NCBI GenBank assembly: GCA_028583685.1
Contig: JAMXIF010000003.1
Location: 51,656,406 to 51,720,405 of the forward strand
DNA length: 64,000 nt
Reading direction: 5' to 3'
From: Petaurus breviceps papuanus
Taxonomy: Eukaryota > Chordata > Mammalia > Diprotodontia > Petauridae
The position numbers were made by a program, and so were the translations under genes. Positions 20,316-32,040 of this stretch are shown here, one piece after another. Numbering within the stretch: position 1 is the first letter of the stretch; the number at the start of each line of letters is the position of its first letter. Below the pieces are notes generated by a model. That model saw only the letters and a program-made list of their open reading frames with translations. It ran no database searches and was not told the origin of the DNA.

Positions 20316-20470
20316 CAATTCATATTTATATCATGCTTTATATATTATAAAGCACTCAATAGTTTACGAAGTACACTCTTTAGAAAAAATTTGTGAGGTA
20401 TGTAGAATAAGTATGATCATCTCCATTTCATAGGATGAGGAAACTGAGGCTCAGAGAGACTGAATTTTCA
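20316..20470 (-). repeat. MIR-type SINE
   Basis: ATATCATGCTTTATATATTA, AAAGCACTCAATAGTTTACG, GATGAGGAAACTGAGGCTCA. The head is missing. Confidence 0.7.
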
Positions 20471-20474
20471 GATT

Positions 20475-21520
20475 AATTATAAAGTTATGAATAACATTTA
20501 ATTATTTTGTCCTGGTTCTATAAACTTACCACTCCCCTTTTTAGTTATAATTTTACTCACTCTATCATAAGTTAACAATGTCTTATATCTCTGTTAAATA
20601 AAACAGACTTCCATCAAGTGTTTTTTTTTAAGGGAGCAAAATTAGTAAATTTTTAAAATGATTTTTCTTTCTCGTTATGGTAAGTAGTAATGCAGTACAG
20701 CTGTGTACCAGGTTCATTGCTGGGGAATCCTGACTTTTCATTGTTTCCCCAAGACTCACATCCATTGTCCAATTGTCACCACAATTATAGTAATGTTACC
20801 TTTTGCTCTAACAATTCCTAAAAAAATAAAAGTGGGGGAAGTGAGAGCCAAGGACAAAGTAACTCAATGCATGGATATGTGTGTATGCATATGTATGTGC
20901 ATTTGCATATTTATATACACACACAACTATATGAATTAAGTATGGAGCAAGTTTATTCCCACACAGAAAAGAGAGTACTAGACATGAAAAGAATCATAGT
21001 GTGAAGTGTAGAATCATTTCTATTACAGTCAGTTAGGAGGTTAACATCCAAACCTCCACAGCACCCAAACAGTTTTTGAAAGGCTGCTAATCATCCAATT
21101 CACCTCAGGGATTTTTTTCTGGTGCCCTTCCTCCCCTCTCCCAAGGCCAATTCTTTCTGCCTACACAGTTGTCCTTGTTCTGGTGGCTTCTACTCGTTAG
21201 CTTGTCTACTCCTACCATAACTGACACCAAGAGACTCGAGGAAAAGACAGCCAGGGGACCTTAGAGCAGCCTTGTCTGGTTGAGTGTTCTAGCCCTACAT
21301 GACACATGGGCAAGACTGCTATGACCCTGGGATTGGGAGGGACCCTATATCTCCCCACCCCTCACTAATATTATATCTTGTCATAGGATTGCCTGTAGCC
21401 AAAGAGGACCGTTAGTCTGAAGGCTCTTCTCTAATTGGCTGTAATATTCTATGCCCTTTCTGCCCTCATGAGTCAGGAAGGAAAACCAAGGGGCCTCTCA
21501 AATTCTATCATGTCACTCTA
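20475..21520. other. No gene seen
   Basis: Contains a degenerate TATG/TGCA-rich tract at 20,870-20,935. Otherwise low-information sequence with no recognised repeat. Confidence 0.4.
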
Positions 21521-21872
21521 TGATTGTAATGGAATATCATTGTACTATAAGAAATGACAAGCAGGATGATTTCAGAAAAACTTGGAAAGACTTACATGAA
21601 CTGATATAAAGTAAAGTGAGCAGAACCAAGAGAACATTGAACCCAGCAGCAGCAGTATCGTACACTGAAGAACCGTGAATGACTTAGCTATTCTCAGCAA
21701 TACAATGATCAAAGACAATCCCAAAGGACTCATGATGGAATATGATATCTGCCTACAGAGAAAGAACCAATATTGTCTGAATATTTTTCCCTTCCTTCCT
21801 TGTTGTTCAAGTCTTCTTGTATAAAATGACTAATATGGAACACATTACCTAAAGTACAAAAAAAAAAAAAGT
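21521..21872 (+). repeat. L1 3' end with poly(A)
   Basis: Matches the L1 ORF2 C-terminus (TAATGGAATATCATTGTACT, CAGAAAAACTTGGAAAGACT, GTGAGCAGAACCAAGAGAAC) and 3'UTR, ending in a 13-A run at 21,860. 5'-truncated. Confidence 0.85.
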
Positions 21873-23256
21873 CCTTTCAGTGTCGGGCCACTATGGGACT
21901 GGGATTAACCAGGAAGCTAGTCATACGCAAAGGCCCAAACAATGAGTCACTTTGTCCTTGGAACTTCTAAAAGTTTCTAGGAGATCTCTGGGTATATGCT
22001 CTCTGAGATGGTCTCCATGGCCTCATTCAACTTTCTTATGCTATTCCACCAATTTAGAATTTTCCTGCCTTAGTAAATTGCCATTTTAATTTAATTTAAT
22101 TTTGAAATTTTGCCCATCTGCTCAGTCTTTCAAGAATGTCCTCCAAGGTCCCAGGGAGGCTCATTGTCCTTTTCCTTGCTTCCCCAGTGCCATGCTTGAA
22201 AGAGGCCCAAAATAGTCAACGTAGCACAGAGCAAATTTACAAGCAAAGATCACTTTTACCTTTCAGATACAGTTGTGCAAAGTCAACAAAAAATGTTTTG
22301 CAAAGTTTATCAGACATATTGTTTGCTTAGTAACAAAAAAGCCTGTCCCATAAAAATAAAGAAAATAGAAATTTAAAAAGCTAAAAATTGGAAATAGCAA
22401 AATGAAAAAAAATTGGAGAAAAGGAAAATTGAGCATCCTCTCTCAGAGAGGAATCTTTAATCCCAAGGAAACTCCCAAAATACACAGAGCTCCCCCCATA
22501 GGGATTAGGGGCCAATTAGAAGTAACCTTATCACTTTTTGAGTGAAAAACCAAGTTGTTTTGGATAAATATTTTTCCATAATTTGCTTCAGTCAAGGGCA
22601 ATACAGGGAAATGTCTGGAAAAAAAAACCTCTAGGTATCCCTTTTATACACAGAGAACACCCAAATTTCTCCAACAGAATTTCTTTTGGGTCTCTATAGA
22701 GCACTAGAAATTTCTCTTTTGAATCATGGTCACTGCAGGTGCAAACCTAATGGAATTTGAAAGTCACCCAACAATAGAATAAGCAGCCTTAGTTCAAAAG
22801 AAAGGGCATAGGGATAAATAGCCTCTGACCACTTGTGGAATTACCAAAAGGTTAACTGGAGTTAATCAGCTCCTCAAAAACCAGATAAATTCTTCCATAT
22901 ATAGCAGAGTAGTTAGAGATAGCATTCAACTGAGGTCACAGTAGTGTGGCAGCCTTTGGTAATCCTTGTCTTTTACCTGCCGTCATGGTTTGCAGAGGGT
23001 TCAATTCCTCAGGAAGACTGACTTCTTAGTCTTACCATTCTATATACTTTATGTAGCCCTTATAAACTCTTGGTATCTTTGTCTCAGCTTGCAGTTTCAC
23101 TGGCAAGTTAGGTTCCTCAGAACAAGGGACAGCGGCTGAGAGTGGTTATCTAATATTACATATCTCACTTGCCCCCACTGATGTGTTTCCTGGCATGATT
23201 GCCAGTTGATTACCAATTAGTTAGCTAGATTCCGTCATCTTTTAGAAAGTCACATT
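21873..23256. other. Unassigned stretch between two L1 ends
   Basis: A-rich, with T-rich islands and short direct similarities to ERV-LTR style sequence, but no TG...CA ends, polyadenylation signal position or TSD that I can defend. No coding frame over 70 codons. Confidence 0.35.
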
Positions 23257-23765
23257 TATGAAATGACTGGACAAGTTGTTGTACATGATTCTGATGGAAT
23301 CCTATTGTGCTATAAGAAATGATGAGCAGGATGCTCACAGAAAAACCTAGAAAGACTTACATGAATTAATGCAAAGTGAAATGAGAAGAACAAGGAAAAC
23401 ATTCTAGACAGTAACAGCAATTTTGTAAGATGAAAAACCATGAATGACTTAGCTATTCTCAGCATACAATGATCCAAGACAATTCCAAAGGAGTTATGAT
23501 GGAAAATGCTATACATTTCCAGAGAAAGAAGTGATGGAGTGTAAATGCAGATTGACGCATACTATTTTTACATTTGGGGGGGAGGTTTTTTTTTTAGTCT
23601 GTGTTTTCTTTCATAACATGACTAATTTTGAAATATGGTTTGCATGACTGGATATGTATAACCTATATCAAATTGCTTGCTTTCTCAATGAGGGGAGGAA
23701 GGGAAAGAATTTGAAATTGCAATTTAAAAAATGTTAAAAATTGTTTTTATGTATAATTGGAGAAA
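23257..23765 (+). repeat. L1 3' end
   Basis: ATGAAATGACTGGACAAGTT, TAAGAAATGATGAGCAGGAT and the 3'UTR GTATAACCTATATCAAATTG, GTTAAAAATTGTTTTTATG. The 3'UTR type is shared with the HAL1-like element at 1.4-2.0 kb and differs from the L1 ending at 21,872. Confidence 0.85.
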
Positions 23766-24308
23766 AAATAAAATGCCAAATTATTAGAAGAGGCATTTAC
23801 TAAGGTAGTATAATATAAAAATGCAATATCGAACATCCCTCCCAAAAGTCTGACACACTCTCTCACTAGTACATAGAGAGTGCAAGAGAAAGGGTACTCA
23901 GGTTTAGCACATGTGGCAAAGGGGTAACTCACCTCTTAGAAGACCCTAACGTGTTCTCCAATAGCTATAGTGGTTTCTGCGGGTTCCCTTGGAGAGTTAT
24001 GAATTTGTATCTTTGACTCCTGATATGGACCCTATTAGCAGTGGTTCCAGGGATGCTGCTAATAGCCAAGGAGAAGACAAGAAGTCCTCTTGACCTCTGA
24101 GGCTTGCAAGGTCCTTCCACTAGCCAGGCAGAAGGAGGGAAGGAGCTGACGCTGATCAAAACTGAAGCCAACATTGAAATGGATTACAACCTATTTGAAG
24201 GAGAGTGTCCAAACAGTTCCTTCTCAATCCTCTCCATCTCCAGATGCTTGCCCACCTATGAATCTTTCTTGGCCCAACTATTTTTATATTTTGTAGACAA
24301 CTACTTTT
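23766..24308. other. Unassigned, no gene
   Basis: Moderately GC-rich; small opposing frames (~69 codons). Possibly part of an old LTR, but no ends are visible. Confidence 0.35.
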
Positions 24309-24472
24309 GTTGAGCTCTTTTTCCCTGTCTGACTCTTTGAGATCCCCATTTGGGGTTTTCTTGGGAAAGATACTGGAGTGTTTTGAAATTTCCTTCTCCA
24401 GTTTATTTTACAGATGAGGAAACTAAGGCAAACAGGGTTAAATGACTCGCTCAGGATCATACAACAAAGAGG
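24309..24472 (-). repeat. RTE-tailed SINE, degraded
   Basis: CTGTCTGACTCTTTGAGATC, CCCATTTGGGGTTTTCTTGG, CAGATGAGGAAACTAAGGCA. The SINE head is lost. Confidence 0.8.
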
Positions 24473-24474
24473 GA

Positions 24475-24804
24475 ATAACCAACTTTCTTAAACCCATCCA
24501 AACACTCTCCCTTTATAACATCACTTTCATTTAATCCACAGGCTCCTCAAAGACATCTAAATTGATCAAGGCTTTTCACACTTTTGGAATGCATTTGATT
24601 GATTTACTTCTATCAAAATATGGTCCCACCTGGTTAAGGTACCAGGGGGTAGCATTTATCACTTACTTTAGATGAGGGTGGAGTCATTTGATTGACTCAA
24701 TTGATGTCCACCTTTACTTTTGCAAATAGATGATTTTGAGCCCTTAGTCTTTATGCTTTTGGAAAGCCATATTTCATAGGAGAAAAGTAGTCTCCTCCTC
24801 TGAA
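24475..24804. other. No gene or recognised repeat
   Basis: AT-rich, nothing supportable. Confidence 0.35.
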
Positions 24805-24985
24805 TTCCCATCATCTTTATACATTTCTTTCTATAGGTTTTCTATTTGACATTTATTTGAATCTTATATCCTGAATAGATTATAAGCTTCTTGAGGGCAA
24901 AAGCAGTGTCTCATCTTTCCTCTATCTCTCTAGGGCATAGAACAACAATATTTTGCAAATAAGAGGTGTTCCATATTTGTTGTGA
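24805..24985 (+). repeat. L2 LINE 3' end, degraded
   Basis: TAGATTATAAGCTTCTTGAG, GGCAAAAGCAGTGTCTCATC, then ATAGAACAACAATATTTTGC in place of the usual tail. Confidence 0.6.
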
Positions 24986-24989
24986 AAGG

Positions 24990-25810
24990 GAAGGTCAAAG
25001 GAAAAATGGAAATATTTAGTCATTTAGCTCACAGTTTTGCCTTACTAGGCTTTGTTTTTTGATGGAGTACTGTGAAAATAATTAGGGTGACATAAATGTT
25101 TTCTTAGCAAGAAATGACCACTTCTCAGTGAGGAGTCATCCTATCAGTTGAATAAGGGTGGACTTTCATAAGTCAGAAGAAGGCCTCACTCCTGCCTAAA
25201 AGACCAAGAAAACTTTTTCTTTCATGTAGAGCTGAGCAAAATCTTGCTTAGAAGACACAAAATCCTCCCCTTTCTTTGCCTTCCCCCCCGTCAATAGTAA
25301 CCCTTACCTCAGATTTCCAATCTCCTGCTCTCTAACATTTTCTCCATATCTAAACCTACTCTCAGAAAAGAACTAAATAAACTCATTCACCCGAAGTGGC
25401 TAATTATTTAGGTCCTTAAGATATTCTCTTTTTAAAGAAGAGGTTTATTTTAACCAAAAAAGGGGGACCCTTAGCCAAAGAAAGGAATCTCTAATTCTCA
25501 AATTTCACCATCTAAAAGAGGGCGACCTTCTTGCTACACAGGCACATAACACTAGTGATTCAGGGGGTGAATTTACAATAAGGAATCTTTGAATTCATTT
25601 TTGGTTGAAGTCTCTACCTGAAATATATAACTGGTGCCTAATGTACCATAGGGAGTCAACACAGCATAGTAACTAGACTGCTAGATTGAAGCAAGGAAAA
25701 GGAGGGTTTGTCAGGATGCAAACTGGTACTTAAAAAAATTAGACTAAATGAATATCAGCTATTATTTCACATTGATATGGAAATTGGATATATTCCTTGG
25801 TCTTTACAGC
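24990..25810. other. No gene seen
   Basis: No recognised repeat or exon. A segment near 25,440-25,520 (GGAATCTCTAATTCTC) weakly resembles 22,440-22,470 (GGAATCTTTAATCCC), perhaps the same unidentified old repeat. Confidence 0.35.
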
Positions 25811-25976
25811 CTTTTTTTTTTGTCTTTTTGGAGGGGGGAAGGCAGGGCAATTGGGGTTAAGTGACTTGCCCAAGGTCACACAGCTGGTAAGTGTTTAGAG
25901 TCTGAGGTCACATTTGAACTCAGGTCCTCCTGACTCCAGGGCCGGTGCTCTCTTCCCTGCACCACCTAGCCTCCCT
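25811..25976 (-). mobile_element. WSINE1-like SINE
   Basis: Poly-T followed by GGGGTTAAGTGACTTGCCCA, CACATTTGAACTCAGGTCC, CTCCAGGGCCGGTGCTC and CACCTAGCCTCCC. TSD not convincing. Confidence 0.9.
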
Positions 25977-26176
25977 GGTATTATCCCACATTAAACTTAC
26001 AGTTTAAGATTAAATAAAAAACAACAAACCTCAGTGCACACATACTCTGTATCATGGTTAGAGACTAAACCTATGATTTCAGTGATGCAGGGAATTTATG
26101 ATGAATACATTACTTCTCCCAATATAGATTGGGATGTTCTCTATTTTTCTCAGAATCACATAGCCAATAAGTATGT

Positions 26177-26545
26177 CAGTCATTCAATCAATGAACATAA
26201 GTACTTATGATGTGTTAGGCACTATGTTAAATATTACAGATAGGAAGGACAATAAAAGACAGACCCTGCTCTCAATGAATTGACAGTCTAGTGGGAGAGA
26301 CAACATGTAAAGAACTATGTATGAACAGACTATAAGTAAGATAAACTGGAAATAATAAAGGGACGACATTAGAATTTAGAATTATTAGGGGATCAGGAAA
26401 GGTTTGAGTTTTAGCTGGGACTTGAAGGAAGCCAGGAAGGTAAGGAGGTAGAGATGGGGGGAGGGGGAGGCACATGGCATTTTAGACATGGGGGACAGCG
26501 GAGGTAAATGCCTATAGTGGAGAAATACCAGAGGCAGGACAAAGA
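26177..26545 (-). repeat. L2 LINE 3' end (reverse)
   Basis: Reverse complement of the L2 tail: TCATTCAATCAATGAACATA, TGATGTGTTAGGCACTATG, AATGAATTGACAGTCTAGTG, TTAGCTGGGACTTGAAGGAA. Confidence 0.75.
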
Positions 26546-26559
26546 CAAGAATTCAGGTC

Positions 26560-27299
26560 TTCCTGGCTGTGCTGCTGTCTGTTATAGGGAATGCCATGCT
26601 CCCTACTTCTAAAGACGTCTTCTTAGAAGGGTTTGTTGTGAAGATTATGTCCCTGAAACTTCCCACCTCTCCCCTTTCAGGAATGCACTCTAGCTCTGTC
26701 TTCTTATAATTTTTAAAACTCAACATTAGTTTTGTTAAGTATCTTGAGTTTCTTCATGTGACCTTCAGCTTTGCACTTCATCTGGGAAGGACTTTCATTA
26801 ATATACACCGTTTGTGATTCAGGTAGCATTTAAAGGTGATCACAGCCTAATCCAGGGCTTATTATACTTCAGAGAGAATGTGCAGCCATTTGCCCTGTGT
26901 TTCCATATTGCTGCTAGGAATCCACATTGCTTTTATTAAAATAGCTTCTAAAAATGTGTTAAGGAGCTGATTTTTTAATCAAGAAAAGCGTCAGGTTTTT
27001 ACAAGAAGACAAGGATGACCTTCTTCTATTGCTAAACATAGGACAAGTGGGGCCAGAGGAAGACTTGGGAACAGGGGAGCCCTGGAGAGGCTTCAAATCT
27101 AACCAGGAGACTTGTAAGAGCTTTTTCTGTGGTGTCACCTTGATCTCTGCAGAAAGAAACATGTTATGAGATAGAAGCAGACAGACCTGTAGGAGTAATA
27201 AGAGAATGTTTACGTAAGAAAAACAATTGGGTAGGAATCTTTTGGAGAGGCATGAGGAAGGGAAGAGAGAAAGAGAAAGGAAAGGGCTGATCTTAAAGG
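26560..27299. other. No gene seen
   Basis: Long minus-strand frames at 26,959-27,485 are driven by the purine/pyrimidine simple repeat that follows and are low-complexity (Leu/Ser). Confidence 0.4.
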
Positions 27300-27470
27300 T
27301 TCCAAGGACAGATGCACACACAGAGACAGACAGAGACAGAGAGAGACAGAGACAGAAAGACACAGAGACAGAGAGACATAGAGAGAGGGACACAGAGAGA
27401 GACAGAGACAGAGATGCAGAGAGAGACAAAAACAGAGACAACGGCAGAGACAGAGATAGAATGAGACAGA
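27300..27470. repeat. (GAGACA)n-type simple repeat
   Basis: Purine-rich degenerate array of GAGACA/GACAGA units on the plus strand. Confidence 0.9.
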
Positions 27471-27484
27471 ACTATAATTAGTCA

Positions 27485-27959
27485 TAATAAGCTATAGCTA
27501 CAGTCGGAAGGGTTCAATTGAGGGAGACCCCATACAGTGGGAAGTCCTACCATAGAAGTAGTAATGCCTGTAGTGGGTGGATCACCAGTCGAGGTACAGG
27601 GACGTTTCCATGGAGAAGCATACTCCTCCAGAAGGAAAGCTCACTGTGCTGGGGATGACGTATCCCACCCCCCTCCCACATGCACATGCTGATCCTCTGG
27701 GTCAAATTATAAGGGCAGAGAAAAATGGAATTGGACAGTGGAAGGCTGGAGTTGACATGGAGAAGTATGAAACCATATACAGTGGTGAACAGGGAAAAAG
27801 CTTTGGTTTAGATTACCTATCAGAATCACAGGGTTTCCTAGTGAAACTATAGGGTAACATTTTGTCAGGTCTTTCAAATAAAGGATAACAATGTTGATTT
27901 GACTATTCACTTCTGAACAAAGAGGAGAGATAGAGAAAGAGACAGAGAGAGAGACAGAA

Positions 27960-27992
<33 letters not shown>

Positions 27993-28200
27993 TTCATGGC
28001 AGACACATGGTCCTTGGGCCTGCATGATAGTAAAGTAGTAAAGGCAGGCTTGGTATAGCACTAGGGCCAGGTAGAGAAACCATCTGTTTTCCTATGAATT
28101 ACTCCAGTGTTGAGTAGATTATCTCCTCCAGAGTTGGGGAACAGGTCAGGAAGTCAGGAGGGTCTTTTTCATATACTACTGTTCTGTGTGGAGTATAAGA
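27485..28200. other. No gene; (GA)n tract
   Basis: Contains a GAGA/GACA run at 27,925-27,993. The frame at 27,577-27,852 has no recognisable domain. Confidence 0.4.
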
Positions 28201-28204
28201 ATAA

Positions 28205-28330
28205 AGTCAACAAGCATTTATTAAGAGCTTACTATCTGTTAAATACTGGGGATTAGAAATACAAGAGAAAATAAAGATAATCGTCTTAAAAAAACTTGTA
28301 GTCTAATGGGGGAAGATATCACAAAAAAGG
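28205..28330 (-). repeat. L2 LINE 3' end (reverse)
   Basis: GTCAACAAGCATTTATTAAG, AGCTTACTATCTGTTAAAT, CTTGTAGTCTAATGGGGGA. Confidence 0.75.
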
Positions 28331-29105
28331 GAACTGAAAAGAGGGAGTTGGAGAGTGTAGGTGGGTGGAAATAACTGGTGCAGGGGCATGGTCCTGAAGT
28401 CAAGAAAGTCCAACTGAGAAGGGAATGAAGGGTGGCCAGACTGGACCCCTCAGAATGGAGGTCCTAGGAAGAACTCACCAATGAGAAAAGGGGGAAGATA
28501 GAGCAGAGGTATGTTCCAAGGTGAGAAGGCCACAACTGTTCAAGGGTTAGACTATAAAGGAAACATGCTTTTGAAATCTAGAAAGTCAGAAGCACAGCCT
28601 GGGGGACTGGTGGAAAGATATACAGTTCTTTGTTCTACTCAGGGCAAAAGTCTATGGAGTCAAAATTCCTTAGAAGACATAACTGTTCAACAACCCTCTG
28701 ATCAATATCTAATGAGGAATAAAACAGGGAGATGTATATTTCCTAAAGATGTTAGTCACAATCATGGAGAATATCCAGTGGAGACCAAATTGAAGAAGGA
28801 TTGCCTATAGGGTATTGAGGTCTTCCAGAATGTTTTTGTTTGTGGATGAAATTAGATCAAGCCCTGGAATGTTGCCGGGCCTCCTAAAAGAGATCCACAA
28901 TCTCTCACAAAATTTGTCTTAACCCTCTGAAAATGGAAAAACCAAATGGATGAAAATTTCTTATTGCCCACACTATGATATGCAATTGGATGGACAGTCT
29001 ATATAGAGTAGGTCCATAAGTGCATCTATCTTGGACAGACATAGCAAGTGAATAATAAACTGGGTTCAAATTGAGTAGCAGGGGAGGGAACCTTTGGGAA
29101 ATTAG
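28331..29105. other. No gene seen; 99-codon frame of unknown meaning
   Basis: The plus-strand frame 28,511-28,810 is hydrophilic (MFQGEKATTVQGLDYKGNML start) and compositionally not low-complexity, but I recognise no family and see no splice or promoter context. Confidence 0.3.
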
Positions 29106-29109
29106 AGTT

Positions 29110-29216
29110 CTTTCAATGACTCTGAACCTCCCTGAATACAATAACATATATAAGCACTTTGTAAACTTTACAATGCTATATAAAATTAGTGATTGTTATT
29201 ATTATTATTATTAATT
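29110..29216 (+). repeat. MIR-type SINE tail
   Basis: ATATATAAGCACTTTGTAAA, CAATGCTATATAAAATTAG followed by a (TTA)n stretch. Confidence 0.6.
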
Positions 29217-29412
29217 TTACTGTATTTATAACAATGGGAAGAGCCATGAAAATGCAGATGGACAAAAAAGCAACAAAACTAAATTAAAACCCAATTCTTT
29301 GAAGTTGCTTAAGGAACCTATTTTCCACAGGTAGATAGCAATGTTCTTTAAAGGATTCCAGGAATTATTTTTCAGGAAAGGACCCTGTTATTTAGATGTT
29401 GGGCCATCATCA

Positions 29413-29710
29413 TGACATAGTGGAAGGAACCTGGGACTTGAGTCAAAAGATGCATTCTACAAATGCAGAACCTGACATTTCCTACCTGTCTGACCCTGGA
29501 CAAGCAACGGATCCTGCCTGAGGCCTCATCATAAGGCTGTTATGAGGAAAACACTTTGTACGCGTCAGAGCACTCTATCAGTGTGACATGATTATGATTA
29601 GTTCAGGAGAAGCTGAGGAAGGTATATGATCTTGCCAAAATCACTTCAGTTCTCTTAGCTTCCCTTAGTTTCATCTGTAAAATTGAAGGGTTAGATTTGA
29701 TACAATGCAT
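29413..29710 (+). repeat. MIR-type SINE(s)
   Basis: CATAGTGGAAGGAACCTGGG, CTGACCCTGGACAAGCAACG, CTCATCATAAGGCTGTTATG. A second piece from about 29,640 (CTTAGTTTCATCTGTAAAAT) looks like part of another copy. Confidence 0.65.
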
Positions 29711-29714
29711 TGTT

Positions 29715-29815
29715 TCCAATCAAAATAGCACCCGTATCCAATCAGTTGCTAATTTTTGTTTCTAGTTCCACGATTTCTCCTGAATCCATCCCCTTCTCTC
29801 TACTCATTTAGCCTC
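29715..29815 (+). repeat. L2 LINE fragment
   Basis: GAATCCATCCCCTTCTCTCT followed by ACTCATTTAGCC matches the L2 ORF2-to-3' region. Confidence 0.55.
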
Positions 29816-30034
29816 CCCACTATTTGAATACTAAAAATAGGAGTTTGGGTTTACTTAATAGATAAGAGAGCCAGTGATTATTTTGGAGCCGAAGAATAGC
29901 ATGACTAGCTTATATATATATGGAGAATGGTTCTGGCAGAGGTATGAAGAATAGATCAGAACAGAATGGAGTGAGAGGGAAGACCAGGAAGGAGGCTTTT
30001 ACAGCAATCTACCAGGTAGTAATAAAGGCTTGCA

Positions 30035-30372
30035 TGGTTATCCTTTCCACATTGTGGGGGGTGAAGGGGTGCGGTGCTCCCACAATCTGGAAAACCTGTG
30101 CAAAATTTTTGGCCCTCCCTTCATACTAAAGAAGAAGTCTAAATTTGTTCTTTTTCTTTTATGGGGGGTATTTACAATGCCTTATTGTAAAATCTGGGTT
30201 AAATATTTGGTAATAGGCTACATGTAGGTCAATATTTAAAAAAACTTTTTCTTTGTTGTTTGCAGCTTCTGCAAAACTCCCCCCAAATTCCCATTTAATA
30301 TCTTATGCTGACCCCATATTTTGGCATATCAAAACCACGATGGGGCAAGTCATGATGTGGAAGGGATAACTG
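30035..30372. mobile_element. Non-autonomous DNA transposon with TA flank (Tc1/mariner or pogo type)
   Basis: Left end TGGTTATCCTTTCCACATTG and right end (reverse complement) CAGTTATCCCTTCCACATCA are inverted repeats of about 22 bp. A TA follows the right end (30373-74); the left flank has decayed. 338 bp, no transposase. Splits an L2. Confidence 0.75.
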
Positions 30373-30414
30373 TACTTGGCCGGTGGCAGTGGGAATAGAA
30401 AGACAGAAATATAA

Positions 30415-30543
30415 TGGACATGAGCTCCTCTATGGAATATAAATTCCTTGAGTGTAGGGCTTTCTCTGTCCTTTGTATTTGTGTTCCCCCACACCTAGCC
30501 TGACACATTGCAGGCACTTAATAAGTCCTTGTTGATTCATTGA
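30415..30543 (+). repeat. Short L2 3' tail
   Basis: AATTCCTTGAGTGTAGGGCT, ACCTAGCCTGACACATTGCA, CACTTAATAAGTCCTTGTTG; only the last ~130 bp of L2, lying inside an opposite-strand L2. Confidence 0.8.
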
Positions 30544-30964
30544 ACAAATATAAGAGACATTTCACAAATGGAATGGACAAGATCTGGAAGTTCATTGGAT
30601 ATGAGATATAAGGGAGAGAGAAAATGTCAATTCCCAGAATTGCTAAAATGGAAGACTCGGTGAACAGCAATGGTACAGACAGAAATAGTGAAGTCAGAAG
30701 GAGGAACATGCTTAGTGGGGAAAGATAATGAGCTCATTTTGGGACCTGCTGAGTTTCAAGAGCTGATGGGACATGCAGTTTGAGATGTCCATTGGTAGCT
30801 GTAGATGAGAGCAGATCAGTCCTTGAGATACAGATTTGCAAGTCATCCGCATAGAGATGGGCATTAGAGCCACAAAAGTCAGTGATAATGCCAAGGGAGA
30901 GAGTGTAGAGAGAAAAGAAAAGAGGGCCAAGGCCAGATCCTTGGTTAATATCTACAAGGGGAGG

Positions 30965-31112
30965 GGATGGTTAGGTGGCACAGTGAATAGAGCACTGACC
31001 CTGGAATCAGGAGGACCTGAGTTCAAATGTGACCTCAGACACTTAACACTAGCTGTGTGATCTTGGGCAAGTCACTTAACCGCAATTGCCCTGCCTTCTC
31101 CCCTCCAAAAAG
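30965..31112 (+). mobile_element. WSINE1-like SINE
   Basis: GGATGGTTAGGTGGCACAGT, GGAATCAGGAGGACCTGAGT, GTGTGATCTTGGGCAAGTCA, with the A-tail passing into an ATCT microsatellite. Confidence 0.9.
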
Positions 31113-31133
31113 CAATATCTATCTATCTATCTT

Positions 31134-31180
<47 letters not shown>

Positions 31181-31190
31181 NNNNNNNNNN

Positions 31191-31253
<63 letters not shown>
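31113..31253. repeat. (ATCT)n microsatellite with assembly gap
   Basis: About 140 bp of TATC units grown from the SINE tail. Ten N at 31181-31190 mark unresolved length, so the true array is longer or shorter than shown. Confidence 0.98.
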
Positions 31254-31254
<1 letters not shown>

Positions 31255-31430
31255 CATACATACATGGGGTAAGAAAGTGAGCAAGGAGCTGGGATAGGAA
31301 TCAGAGACTCTCACTCTCCTGATTCTCCTAATCTCCCAGAGAGTAGCCAAGGAGTGGATGAGCAATAGTATCAAGAACTGCAGGGAATGACTAGAAAAAA
31401 AGGCTACTAGCTTTTGTGACTATGTTAGGG

Positions 31431-31522
31431 ACTATTTCATTATTGTCCTTTCCCCTTGTATTGTCCCAACTGCTTGTCACAGTTCTTGACAGTGTTTAAT
31501 ATATGCTCATTGACTGATTATT
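31431..31522 (+). repeat. Short L2 3' tail
   Basis: GTCCCAACTGCTTGTCACAG, TGTTTAATATATGCTCATTG, ACTGATTATT. Nested in the opposite-strand L2. Confidence 0.55.
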
Positions 31523-32040
31523 AGTGACATTTGAGAAAAACATGTTAGTAAAGGGCTATTCATGGAAGTTCTGCTATGAGGGTTTCAGAGGAGAGTGAGG
31601 AGTAACAAAATAGAGGCATAATGTGTAGATAACTTTTTCAAGAACCTTGGCGAAGAAAGGAAGGAGATGGTGGGCTAGTGGGGTAAACAGAAGGCTTTTT
31701 AAAATTTTTTGGTGAGAACTATACTTGTTTGTTGATACATGCCAGGGAGGAGTTACAGGAAAGAACAATGATTATGGGAGAAAGATCTTAGAGAAGGCAG
31801 AAGAGAATGGGGTCAAGGGTCCCATAAATAGAGAGCTCTCCCTTAACAAGCCATGGGGATATCTCTTTTGTGACTACCGTGAGCCTCTGGAGAGGGTGAC
31901 GACTGAGAAGGTTTGAGAAAAATGGGACAGGGGAGTTGGGGGAAGTCCCATTGGGCAGCCTCAGTCTTCTCACTGAAATAGGAATCTAGGTCGCCCGCTG
32001 AGAGTGTGGGTGGGAGGGTGCAGTCAAGGGTGATATGAAA

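Larger units (their letters stand above)
29825..32040 (-). repeat. L2 LINE ORF2 region, several pieces
   Basis: Reverse-strand L2 at 29825-30034, 30373-30414, 30544-30964, 31256-31430 and 31523-32040. On the minus strand the block near 30,790 encodes DISNCMSHQLLKLS, the degraded W-SN-LKLN-KT region of L2 RT. The block near 31,640 (TTTTTCAAGAACCTTGGCGA) is upstream of it in the element. Interrupted by a DNA transposon, a WSINE1-like SINE plus microsatellite, and two short L2 tails. Confidence 0.65.

Noticed and set aside
21521-23765. The two L1 3' ends as a tandem duplication
   Set aside because: Their 3'UTRs are of different types and both are simply 5'-truncated at similar points.
26959-27485. 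Long Leu/Ser-rich and Arg/Asp-rich frames on both strands
   Set aside because: They are translations of a GAGACA-type simple repeat.
31113-31253. CRISPR-like array or satellite
   Set aside because: It is a plain tetranucleotide microsatellite attached to a SINE tail in a vertebrate genome.
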